Positions 1 to 6,776 of a stretch of 17,272 nt of DNA are shown here, one piece after another. The notes below the pieces were generated by a model. It did no database searches. It worked only from the letters and a program-made list of their open reading frames with translations, and was not told where the DNA came from. The position numbers and the translations under genes were made by a program. The stretch's first letter is position 1. Every line of letters starts with the position of its first letter. Origin of the DNA: Verrucomicrobiaceae bacterium (lineage in GTDB: Bacteria; Verrucomicrobiota; Verrucomicrobiae; Verrucomicrobiales; Akkermansiaceae); contig CANBTO010000034.1 of assembly GCA_947372405.1 (NCBI GenBank), positions 1 to 17,272 of the forward strand. Direction: 5' to 3'.

Positions 1-115
1 GACGGTGGCGTGGCGCGGGATTTGAGATGGGAACTGAGTGGACTTCCGAATTTGGACCGTTTTCCAATATAAAATGCCGTAATTGGATTGCGTGTTACCC
101 ATTTGGCGGCGGTCA

Positions 116-167
116 GGAGTCCAAGCTTCAGCTTGTCTTCGCGGAGACAAGCTGAAGCTTGGACTCC
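116..167. repeat. Long perfect inverted repeat (23-bp arms, 6-nt loop)
   Basis: The arm at 116-138 (GGAGTCCAAGCTTCAGCTTG plus TCT) is exactly complementary to 145-167, with loop TCGCGG at 139-144. On either strand it folds into one uninterrupted hairpin. No T-tract follows on either side, so it is not a typical intrinsic terminator. The AAGCTTCAGCTT core is itself partly self-complementary. Length, perfection and intergenic placement suit a REP/BIME-like palindrome or a tiny MITE. A genome-wide copy count is needed to decide. Confidence 0.85.
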
Positions 168-548
168 CGACAAACTCTTGGCGGCACAAGCGGAAGGAGG
201 TTTCGGCAATTACTTTTGGCAAACGATATAGACGGGAAGTGATGGGTTTGGAGGTGGTTTGCGGGCGCACATTCTCCCGGCACTTCGATTGTGGTGCCGC
301 TTGGTGGAGTGGAATGGGATATCATGTGTGGGGTGAGTTCATGGTGGTCCGCGCAGGAGGCGGATGGGGGCGATTTGATTCGGCTACGCCTCACCCTTCG
401 GGCACGTCGCGTTCGCTCCTGTCCATGTTCGCTGCGCTTCCATTCCCGCAGGAAGGCGAGACACGGGAAACTCAATCAGCCGCATGTTGTCGAAGTGGCC
501 CCCGATGCGGCGTTCCTTCAGAACGCATCAACTTGGAAAGGAAGATGG

Positions 549-688
549 TTGAACAGGAGATCACAGAGGAAACAGAGAGTGAACGGTTTCCAGGGATTGA
601 CTGACTCATCTGCTGGAGTTGCGCCAAGGCATCACGTTTCCGGATCCAAATGATTGATTCTCTGTTCTCTCCGTTGCCTCCTGTGCAA
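549..688. repeat. Imperfect inverted repeat pair of 30 nt, about 80 bp apart
   Basis: Bases 549-578 (starting TTGAACAGGAG, ending AACAGAGA) match the reverse complement of 659-688 (TTGCACAGGAG to AACAGAGA) at 23 of 30 positions by hand alignment. A shorter inverted pair is nested at the flanks (ATGATTGAT near 650-659 and ATCAATCAT near 709-717). The purine-rich ACAGAGGAAACAGAG wording is low in complexity and resembles recurrent spacer sequence I recall from Verrucomicrobiota and Planctomycetota genomes (recollection, not checked here). The two arms are probably two copies of a dispersed repeat in opposite orientation. Confidence 0.55.
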
Positions 689-730
689 ATTCATTTTGGT
701 TTTTAGGATCAATCATGCACGATTCATATC

Positions 731-795
731 CAGGGCGTTGCCCCGGGCTGGTATGCGTCGCCCCGATGGGGTGGAAAATATTTCCGGCTCCACCC
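731..795. repeat. GC-rich multi-hairpin repeat-like segment
   Basis: Several small hairpins are packed together: GGGC-GTT-GCCC (733-743), the CCCGGG palindrome (742-747), CCCC-GAT-GGGG (761-771), and alternative stems GGGTGG/CCACCC (769-774 with 790-795) or GGAAA/TTTCC (773-777 with 781-785). The GCGTTGCCCCGGGCTGG wording resembles a family of short intergenic repeats I associate with Verrucomicrobiota and Planctomycetota, sometimes linked to RAYT-type transposases. No such transposase is present in this window. Copy number cannot be assessed here. Confidence 0.45.
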
Positions 796-802
796 TCTGG
801 CA

Positions 803-830
803 CATCGCCGACTAAACGAGCGGGGCGATG
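803..830 (-). terminator. Possible terminator hairpin after the leftward pilus operon
   Basis: CATCGCC at 803-809 pairs with GGCGATG at 824-830 around a 14-nt loop. It lies 20-48 bp beyond the stop codon at 851 of the last leftward gene. No T-run follows on the minus strand, so an intrinsic terminator is only a weak inference. It may instead be the edge of the adjacent hairpin repeat cluster. Confidence 0.25.
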
Positions 831-850
831 GATGCGGAAGTTCCGCCAGA

Positions 851-1534
851 TCAGGGAGTCTTCGCGAGCGCCTTGATGATGCGGTCGCGGACGGGTTCCT
901 CGATGATGCGCGCGTCGGAAAGATCGCGTGCGAGTTGCTTGGCGGCGGCGATCTGGATGTCGGTGGGTTTGGTGGGCTCGCTCTGCGGCGGGCGGATTTC
1001 GAGATTGGCGATGACTTTCTCCATGCCGGGCGAGATTTCGGAGCTGATCAGGTTGGCGATCTCCGGAAGGCGGCCGACATTGGGGCCGGAGGGAATCGGC
1101 GGGAGTTCGCCGCTTTTCATGGCGTCGAGGGTGTGGAAGTCACCGATGTAGCCCATTTTCAGGAAGTTCTCGTAGTTGCTGCGCAGGCAGGTGCGGATGA
1201 TTTTCTCGCGTGTGGGTGGGTCTCTTTTTTCGAGCTCGTTTTCGAACCACTTGTCCTTGAGGCCCATGCCACGGTCGATGGCTTTTTCGGGAGGGACACC
1301 GAGCCCGTTCGCCTCGGCGATCAGGCCGATGGCGCGGATGAGTGACTTGCGGGCGTCCGCAGCGTAGAACTGCTGGAAGAACGAGCTGTCACTGGTGATG
1401 GACTGGAGCTCGTCGGTGATGGCCGACCTGCGCTGGAACTTCTTGAAGAAACTGTAGCCGAAGAGGACGGCGACAAGGAGCGCGATCAAAAACGCCGCGC
1501 GTGTGAGGATGTATCGGGGGCTCGGTGCTTCCAT
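851..1534 (-). CDS. Hypothetical single-pass membrane protein, last gene of pilT operon
   Basis: I do not recognise this 227-residue protein. A hydrophobic helix at about residues 9-27 (LTRAAFLIALLVAVLFGYSF) follows a short basic N-terminus, so it is probably anchored by a signal-anchor with the rest outside the cytoplasmic membrane. The remainder is charged and mainly helical, with a short Pro-rich stretch near residue 144 (ELPPIPSGPN). There is only one Cys and no catalytic motif is apparent. The ATG start lies 3 bp after the stop of the preceding PilT-like ATPase, so the two are almost certainly co-transcribed and perhaps translationally coupled. That position suggests an accessory role in the pilus or secretion machine, which is inference only. 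Confidence 0.85.
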   Translation of the reverse strand: MEAPSPRYILTRAAFLIALLVAVLFGYSFFKKFQRRSAITDELQSITSDSSFFQQFYAADARKSLIRAIGLIAEANGLGVPPEKAIDRGMGLKDKWFENELEKRDPPTREKIIRTCLRSNYENFLKMGYIGDFHTLDAMKSGELPPIPSGPNVGRLPEIANLISSEISPGMEKVIANLEIRPPQSEPTKPTDIQIAAAKQLARDLSDARIIEEPVRDRIIKALAKTP

Positions 1535-1537
1535 GGT

Positions 1538-2623
1538 TCAGGTCCAGATCGATTTGGTTTTCTTGGGTTCTACGGGTAGCTCGAAGGCCTTGCGCTCTCG
1601 GCTGTGGAAAATGGCTTCCTCGCGGGTGATGATGCGGGCTTCAAACAGCGCGCCGACGCTCATGTCGATGGTGCGGTTCCCCTCGCGGTGGCCGATTTCC
1701 ATCAGGCCGACGATTTGTTCGAGCTTGCGCTCGCGGATGCAGTTGCGGATGGCGTGGCTGGGGACCAGGACCTCGGAGGCGAGCACGCGGCCCTGCCCGT
1801 CCGCGCGGGGAATGAGCCGCTGGCAGATGATGCCTTCCAGCGAGCTGGAGATCTGCGCGATGATCTGTGGCTGCTGGTCCGCAGGGAAGACATCGACGAG
1901 GCGGTCGATCGACTGCGGGGCGTCCGAGGTGTGCAGTGTGGCGAGCACGAGGTGCCCGGTTTCCGCGGCGGTCAGGGCGATGCGGATGGTGTCGAGGTCG
2001 CGGAGCTCGGAAACGACGATGACGTCCGGGTCCTGCCGGAGCGCCTGCCGGAGCGCGCGCGGGAAGGTTTTGGTATCTCCGCCGACCTCACGCTGTTTGA
2101 TCAGGCAGGAGCTGTGGTGGTAGCTGTATTCGATGGGATCCTCGAGGGTGATGATCACGCCGCTGCGGGTGTCCGAGATGCGCTTGACCATCGAGGCGAG
2201 GGTGGTCGATTTGCCCGAGCCGGTGATGCCGGTGACGAGGATGAGTCCGCCGCGCAGCTTGCAGAATTCATGGACGACGTCGTGGTGGCCGAGGGTTTCG
2301 AGCTCGGGGATTTCCTGGGTGATGAAACGGAAGGCGGCCTCCACGTTGCCACGGGCCATGTGAACGTTGCCGCGGAAGCGTCCGACGCCTTCCACCTGCA
2401 GCGCGTAGTCGAGCTCCCAGTCCTGTTCCAGCGTGGCGCGCTGGGATTCGGTGAGCGTGTCGATGATGAGCTCGCGGACCACTTCGGGAGGCAGTATTTC
2501 CTCACTCAAGGGAACGAGCGTGCCGCTGACCCGGGCGCATGCGGGTGCCCAAGCGCTGAGATGCAGGTCCGATCCGCCGTGGGCGACGGTGTTTCTCAGG
2601 AATTCGGTGATATCGCTGGTCAT
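1538..2623 (-). CDS. pilT: PilT-family type IV pilus retraction ATPase
   Basis: This is a hexameric cytoplasmic ATPase of the PilT/GspE superfamily, 361 residues, which is typical for PilT. An N-terminal PAS-like region contains GGSDLHLS (16-23). Then come Walker A GITGSGKST (132-140), the Asp box around LEDPIEY (160-166), Walker B DPDVIVVSELRD (198-209), and the His box with H224 and H231 (TGHLVLATLHTS). The C-terminal AIRNCIRE (291-298) closely matches the PilT signature AIRNLIRE needed for retraction in studied homologs, which supports PilT over PilB or PilU. One oddity is that the usual Walker B GE is SE here, with the catalytic Glu kept. The ATG start is 15 bp after the upstream PilT-like gene. 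By family knowledge it powers pilus depolymerisation and twitching. No pilin or PilB gene is in the window. Confidence 0.93.
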   Translation of the reverse strand: MTSDITEFLRNTVAHGGSDLHLSAWAPACARVSGTLVPLSEEILPPEVVRELIIDTLTESQRATLEQDWELDYALQVEGVGRFRGNVHMARGNVEAAFRFITQEIPELETLGHHDVVHEFCKLRGGLILVTGITGSGKSTTLASMVKRISDTRSGVIITLEDPIEYSYHHSSCLIKQREVGGDTKTFPRALRQALRQDPDVIVVSELRDLDTIRIALTAAETGHLVLATLHTSDAPQSIDRLVDVFPADQQPQIIAQISSSLEGIICQRLIPRADGQGRVLASEVLVPSHAIRNCIRERKLEQIVGLMEIGHREGNRTIDMSVGALFEARIITREEAIFHSRERKAFELPVEPKKTKSIWT

Positions 2624-2638
2624 GGGCTGGCGGGATGA

Positions 2639-3703
2639 TCAGGAAATTCCGCGCATCGCGCGATCAAAATCCTGCGGTCTTGCGCAGGCCGAGCGTGCCA
2701 CGTCCATATCGACGAATCCCTGGCGCGCGGAGGCGACGAGATAATCCAGCAGCGAGCAGTTGGTGAGGCCGTTGGATTTCTGCATGTGGTCTTGGAGTTC
2801 CGTCAGCTTGTTTTCGAGAATCCAACGGCGGGTGGCGGCTTCGTTCTGAAGGTATTCGAGGGCCGGGAACACTCCGCCGCCGAGGCGGGGGAGCAGTTGC
2901 TGGGAAATGATGCCGACCAACTGGGAGGCCAGCAGGTTGAGCGCGCCCGAGGTTTCGGATTTCAGCAGGTGGGAGAAGCGGTCGAGGGTGTCCACCACGC
3001 TGCTGCTGTGCATGGTGGAAACCACGAGGTGCCCGGTTTCCGCGGCATGCAGCGCGGTGATGGCGGTCTCCGGATCGCGGATCTCCCCGAGGAAAAGCAC
3101 GTCCGGGCTTTGGCGCAGGGCGGCGCGCAGGCCGGTGGCGAAACTCTCCGAGTCCTGGCGGATCTCGCGTTGGGAGAAAAACGAAAGTTCGTTTTCGAAA
3201 AGATACTCGATGGGATCCTCAAGCGTCACGATGTGACGGGCGAGGTTGCGGTTGATCCAGTCCAGGCAGGAAGCGACGGTGGTGGATTTGCCGGAACCGG
3301 TGGGGCCCGTGACCAGCATCAGGCCGTAGCGGCGCTGCATCCATGATTCCAACAGCTCGGACGGCAGTCCAAGCGCCGCGAGCGGAGGGATCTGGTTGCG
3401 GATGGGCCGCAGCACGGCTCCGAGGCGACCGAGGGTGTGATAGAGGTTCACGCGCAGGCGGCTGCCTTCAGGGACCCGCCACGAGATGTCCGCTTCCGGT
3501 TTGGTCTTATGGTCGATGCCACAGGACAGCCAGAACTCCTCCATCGCATGGCGTGAGATCGGCCCGGGATGAAGCACCACCAGATCCCCGTCGTGGCGGA
3601 TGCGCGGCGGCTCGCCCTCGATGATGAACACATCGGTGGCGGAGCTTGCGAAAGCGTCCCTGATCAACTGGTTGAGGACGTCGTTCGTGTGCGGGTGACT
3701 CAT
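2639..3703 (-). CDS. Second PilT/PilU-like pilus ATPase
   Basis: This is another PilT-superfamily ATPase of 354 residues from the ATG at 3703. A TTG four codons upstream (3715) is possible, but neither start has a Shine-Dalgarno motif. Visible motifs are Walker A GPTGSGKST (133-141), the Asp box LEDPIEY (161-167), Walker B SPDVLFLGEIRD (199-210) and a His box reading TGHLVVSTMHSS. The C-terminal AIRNLIRE signature is absent: the matching region reads TRRWILENKL. That resembles PilU-type paralogs, which in studied systems act together with PilT. The stop is 15 bp from the start of the pilT gene, so this is probably a PilU-PilT style pair. The identification as PilU rather than a second PilT is tentative. 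Confidence 0.88.
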   Translation of the reverse strand: MSHPHTNDVLNQLIRDAFASSATDVFIIEGEPPRIRHDGDLVVLHPGPISRHAMEEFWLSCGIDHKTKPEADISWRVPEGSRLRVNLYHTLGRLGAVLRPIRNQIPPLAALGLPSELLESWMQRRYGLMLVTGPTGSGKSTTVASCLDWINRNLARHIVTLEDPIEYLFENELSFFSQREIRQDSESFATGLRAALRQSPDVLFLGEIRDPETAITALHAAETGHLVVSTMHSSSVVDTLDRFSHLLKSETSGALNLLASQLVGIISQQLLPRLGGGVFPALEYLQNEAATRRWILENKLTELQDHMQKSNGLTNCSLLDYLVASARQGFVDMDVARSACARPQDFDRAMRGIS

Positions 3704-3791
3704 TTGATGCGGCAAACACTAACCAAGTCGCCGCCGGGGAGAAGAGAAAACATGCCATGCGCGGTTTTTGCCGCCGTTGCCGGTGAGGTGA

Positions 3792-5027
3792 TCAAGCCGC
3801 CGGCTGCGCATCGAGCGCATGGGGCTTTGGCAGGGTGATGAGGAATTTCGTTTCACGGCCTGGCACCGAGGTGACGCTGATGGTTCCTCCGTGCGCTTCA
3901 ATGGCGCGCTTGACGATGGAAAGCCCCAGGCCGGTGCCCTTGATTTCCTTCTGCGAGTGGTGTTTCTCCACCCGATAGAAGCGCCGGAAAATATGCGGCA
4001 GGTCCGTGCTTGGAATGCCGACTCCGTTGTCCGCCACCCAGATCCGGCAGCCTTCGGCGGTTTCCTCGCAACCGATCTCCACGCGCAGCCCGGGATGCGG
4101 GTTTTGTTTCAGCGCGTTCTCCACGAGATTGAAGAGCACCTGCGTCCAGTAGAAACGGTCACCTTGGATGATGAACCTGTCATCCTGTGTTAGAACGAGC
4201 ATTTCGGCGTTCTGGCTGCGGATCACCGATTCAAGCCGCTCCAGCACGTCGTTGATGCAGGCCCGCAGGCGGAAGGGTTCCACTTTGAGTGAGTTCGCCT
4301 CGCCGGATTCCAGACGGGAGATGACCAGCATGTCCTCGACGATGCGTGAGATGCGGTCCGAGTGCTTGCGCATGATGGAGAGGAAATGGCGGGCGGTGGC
4401 CGGTTCCAGGATCATGTCTTCGTCCAGCAGGTTTTCCAGATAGCCATTGATGATGGCCATCGGTGTGCGGAGTTCGTGGGAGGCGTTTGCCACGAAGTCC
4501 TTGCGGATCTGCTCGGTCTGATGCTCGGTCGTCACGTCGCGGATGATCACGCGGGTGGTAGGGTCCTCCCCGGCTTGAGCGGGCAGCCGGGCGGCGTCGA
4601 TGACCCATGCGTTGTTGGCGCGAGTTTCCGCATCACCGCGGGGGGAGTTCTGGCGGGTGAGGACCAGGCGTGACTGGACGGGTTCACCGGATTGAATGCA
4701 GCGCAGCAGGGGCTCGGTCAGGCGTGGGTCGAGGAAGGCATCGAGAACCGGGCGGTTGACGAGTTCGCGTCCTCCGAAGAGATCGCAGGCCGCGGCGTTG
4801 GCGTAGCGGATGATGGCCCCCGAGTCCACTAGCAGAAATGCGTCGCCAAGGGCGTCGAGCAACTTGCTGCGCTCCACCTGCGCGATCATGAGGTCCTTTT
4901 CAAATCGAAGTTTCATGGAACGGATCTCTGATTCGGTTTTTTCACGGTAGGCGCGGTGCCGGGACTTGATGAACGCCAGGGTGGCAAGCGATGCTAACGC
5001 GGTGGTGATGGCGATTTCAGTGATCAT
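3792..5027 (-). CDS. PhoR-type sensor histidine kinase
   Basis: This is a membrane-bound histidine kinase of 411 residues. One N-terminal hydrophobic segment (about 4-20) is followed by a coiled region and a PAS domain (about 53-170, with DAFLLVDSGAIIRYANAAA). The HisKA box is FVANASHELRTPMAIINGY with phospho-acceptor H184. HATPase motifs are the N box LFNLVENALKQ (298-307), G1 ADNGVGIP (331-338), an F box around IFRRFYRV (345-352) and G2 GTGLGLSIVKRAIEAHGG (363-380). There is no large periplasmic sensor domain, so the signal is probably read inside the cell or through partner proteins, as in PhoR. Its ATG overlaps the stop of the response regulator gene (ATGA), the usual sign of a cognate pair. 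The stimulus is not shown: no phosphate-transport genes are nearby. Confidence 0.92.
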   Translation of the reverse strand: MITEIAITTALASLATLAFIKSRHRAYREKTESEIRSMKLRFEKDLMIAQVERSKLLDALGDAFLLVDSGAIIRYANAAACDLFGGRELVNRPVLDAFLDPRLTEPLLRCIQSGEPVQSRLVLTRQNSPRGDAETRANNAWVIDAARLPAQAGEDPTTRVIIRDVTTEHQTEQIRKDFVANASHELRTPMAIINGYLENLLDEDMILEPATARHFLSIMRKHSDRISRIVEDMLVISRLESGEANSLKVEPFRLRACINDVLERLESVIRSQNAEMLVLTQDDRFIIQGDRFYWTQVLFNLVENALKQNPHPGLRVEIGCEETAEGCRIWVADNGVGIPSTDLPHIFRRFYRVEKHHSQKEIKGTGLGLSIVKRAIEAHGGTISVTSVPGRETKFLITLPKPHALDAQPAA

Positions 5028-5707
5028 GCCTCGGCTTTCGAGACACAGTAGCCGACTCCGCGCACGGTTTCTATCCAGTTTCCGTGGGTGCCGAGTTTTT
5101 GTCGGAGCCGCTTCATGTGGGTGTCCAGCGTGCGGCTGTGCGCGGCGTCACTGTAGCCCCATACGGTGCGGAGGAGATCGTTGCGGTCCTGCGCCTTGCC
5201 GGCACGCTCGCAGAGGAAAAGCAGCAGTTTGAACTCGGTGGAGGTCAGTTCGGACGGCTCGTTCTCGATGTAGAATTTCAGCGCGTTCTTGTCGAAGCGG
5301 AATGGTCCGTGTGTGAAATGCACCGTGCCGGGAGGCGAGTCCGAGCGTTTGAGCACGGCCTGCACGCGGAGCATGAGCTCCTTCGGGCTGAAGGGCTTGG
5401 TGAGATAATCGTCCGCTCCCGCTTCGAGCCCCTGGATGCGGTCTTCGGTCTGGGCGCGGGCGGTGAGCATGATGACCGGGATTTTCGCCGTGCGGGGATC
5501 CCGTCTCAGCTCGCGGAACACGGAAAATCCATCCCGGCCGGGAAGCATGAGGTCCAGCACGATCAGGTTCGGTCGTTCCCGCATGGCGGTCTCGGTGCCC
5601 TCCACGCCGTCATGGGCCTTGAGTACTTCGAACCCGGCTCTCTCGAGATTGAATCCGATCAGGTCGGCGATGTCCTGTTCATCCTCTACGATCAGAATGC
5701 GATGCAT
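5024..5707 (-). CDS. PhoB/OmpR-family response regulator
   Basis: This two-domain transcription factor has 227 residues. The receiver domain (1-120) has the acidic pair in VEDE (7-10), phospho-acceptor D52 in LDLMLPG, T82 in MLTAR and the conserved K104 in TKPFSPKEL. The C-terminal winged helix (about 130-225) includes LTSTEFKLLLFL and ends in IETVRGVGYCV, typical of OmpR/PhoB DNA-binding domains. FSPKEL and the overall pattern are closest to PhoB. It is the first gene of a pair with the histidine kinase (4-bp ATGA overlap). A TTGTGAC-N6-GTCACAA palindrome lies 47 bp upstream and may be its own operator or that of another regulator. Its target genes are unknown. The adjacent pilT genes are candidates by position. 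Confidence 0.93.
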   Translation of the reverse strand: MHRILIVEDEQDIADLIGFNLERAGFEVLKAHDGVEGTETAMRERPNLIVLDLMLPGRDGFSVFRELRRDPRTAKIPVIMLTARAQTEDRIQGLEAGADDYLTKPFSPKELMLRVQAVLKRSDSPPGTVHFTHGPFRFDKNALKFYIENEPSELTSTEFKLLLFLCERAGKAQDRNDLLRTVWGYSDAAHSRTLDTHMKRLRQKLGTHGNWIETVRGVGYCVSKAEA

Positions 5708-5754
5708 TGCGTCGGCAGGATAGTGGGCGGTATGCGCTGGCGAGAACCCGTCGC

Positions 5755-5774
5755 TTGTGACGAATATGTCACAA
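5755..5774. promoter_or_regulatory. Candidate operator palindrome upstream of response regulator
   Basis: TTGTGAC (5755-5761) and GTCACAA (5768-5774) form a perfect 7-bp inverted repeat with a 6-bp AT-rich spacer, GAATAT. Its right end overlaps the stop codon of the beta-helix gene, and it lies 47 bp before the ATG of the PhoB-like gene, within the 61-bp spacer between them. TGTGA and TCACA half-sites recall Crp/Fnr-family operators, but the spacing is 8 rather than 6 between them. Weak stems and no T-tract argue against a terminator. The binding factor is unknown. Confidence 0.45.
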
Positions 5775-6695
5775 TAGGTCCTTGCTGACCACGGAGCCCG
5801 GGGATGTGGTGCGGGCGATTCCGATTTTCACTCCCGCCTCGATGGAGGTGTTCACCCCGGTGCGGACGCCGTCTCCTAGAATGGCTCCCAGCTTGAGCCT
5901 TCCGGTGTTCACCGGTTTGCCCTGGATCATGGAAACGTGGTGCCTGCCGTCGTGCCGGTGGTTTTCCGTGCAGGTGCCGGCGCCAAGGGTGACGTGTGTG
6001 CCGATGATCGAGTCACCCACATAGCACTGGCGGGAAATATAGGTGTTGTTGTAAACGATCGAGTTTTTGACCTCGGCACCGTTACCGACATAGCAGTTCG
6101 CGCCGATGCTGGTGGCTCCGCGGATGAAGGCGTTAGGGCCGATCTGACTGTTAGGACCGATGAGCACCGGCCCCTCGATGACCGTGCCTGGCAGGATTCG
6201 CGAACCGTTTCCAAGCCGAATCACTCCCGAGAGGCTTGCCAGCGGGCTGACTTCCCCAAGCAGCGAGGTTTCATCCATCAGCGCGAGAACCTCCTCGTTC
6301 ATCCGGAGAAGATCCCAAGGATAAATCACCGGGAAGCAATTGGCGTCCGTGACGATTTTTTCCATGCACTCCTCTGGATTCGCCGAGCCCTTCCATGCCA
6401 GAAGATTGCCTTCGCCGTCCATCAGGCATGCCGCATTCGGATTTCTTCCAAGAAGGAGCAGGGCACCCAGTTCGATCCAGTTGTCGATCGGAATGCGCAG
6501 CGCGCGGGGTTCCGCTTCATCGGGTTCCACGAGTTGCAGGCCAGCCCGGCGCAAATCCACCGCAAGCAGCTCCTTCATCGGGATGTTCGCGATGAGGCAG
6601 GCTCCCAGGTCGCGGTTGGAGGTGATGGGTGCGCAGAAAGCTGGATTTCTCGGAGGTAAAAGAGTCGCCTGCATGGATTGCTGAGACTCCAGCAT
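5769..6695 (-). CDS. Left-handed beta-helix nucleotidyltransferase/acyltransferase-like protein
   Basis: The C-terminal half (about 150-305) of this 308-residue protein is built of hexapeptide repeats (for example LGNGSRILPGTVIEGPVLIG, then SIGANCYVGNGAEV), the left-handed beta-helix of GlmU-type and related sugar-nucleotide enzymes. It ends in SIEAGVKIGIARTTSPGSVV, as many GlmU-like archaeal and bacterial proteins do. The N-terminal region (40-140) contains PWDLLRMNEEVL, similar to the linker before the helix in those enzymes. The Rossmann nucleotide-binding signature (LAAGxGTRxxP) is not visible, so it may be an acyltransferase or a remnant of a bifunctional enzyme rather than a pyrophosphorylase. 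ATG at 6674 (MQATLLPP) is an alternative start. It lies 61 bp upstream of the response regulator gene, on the same strand. Confidence 0.82.
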   Translation of the reverse strand: MLESQQSMQATLLPPRNPAFCAPITSNRDLGACLIANIPMKELLAVDLRRAGLQLVEPDEAEPRALRIPIDNWIELGALLLLGRNPNAACLMDGEGNLLAWKGSANPEECMEKIVTDANCFPVIYPWDLLRMNEEVLALMDETSLLGEVSPLASLSGVIRLGNGSRILPGTVIEGPVLIGPNSQIGPNAFIRGATSIGANCYVGNGAEVKNSIVYNNTYISRQCYVGDSIIGTHVTLGAGTCTENHRHDGRHHVSMIQGKPVNTGRLKLGAILGDGVRTGVNTSIEAGVKIGIARTTSPGSVVSKDLL

Positions 6696-6776
6696 GATCC
6701 CGCCGGGGATTCACGAAAATTTTGCGGATTTCAGGAAAAGATTGCGCCGCTTCCGTAACGCATCCCGCGGCCGGTC

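Larger units (their letters stand above)
1..850. other. Gene-free, repeat-containing intergenic region
   Basis: No reading frame here resembles a protein. The available frames are short, rich in Arg, Ser and Trp, overlap each other on both strands, and run through inverted repeats. The stretch contains a 23-bp perfect inverted repeat (116-167), an imperfect inverted pair (549-578 and 659-688) and a cluster of GC-rich hairpins (731-795). It lies downstream of the leftward pilus operon. The first 72 bases are open in frame 1 up to a TAA and could be the tail of a gene entering from the left, but that is too short to judge. The best reading is a landing zone for dispersed intergenic repeats. Confidence 0.7.

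Noticed and set aside
1..72. Possible C-terminal fragment of a gene entering from the left (frame 1 to a TAA)
   Set aside because: Only 23 codons are available and no motif is visible, so it cannot be told from chance.
116..167. CRISPR repeat or intrinsic terminator
   Set aside because: There is only one hairpin with no regularly spaced copies, and no T-tract on either side.
83..803. Overlapping open frames on both strands in the left spacer
   Set aside because: They run through inverted repeats, have biased composition and resemble no protein family. They are best explained as open frames in repeat DNA.
1604..2638. Long plus-strand frame of 344 codons
   Set aside because: It lies antisense to pilT, which has full family motifs. 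The frame stays open because of the codon bias of the true gene.
3792..5707. Naming the two-component pair as the phosphate regulon regulators
   Set aside because: Domain make-up fits PhoB/PhoR, but no phosphate genes or convincing Pho-box direct repeats are present, so the phosphate role is not claimed.
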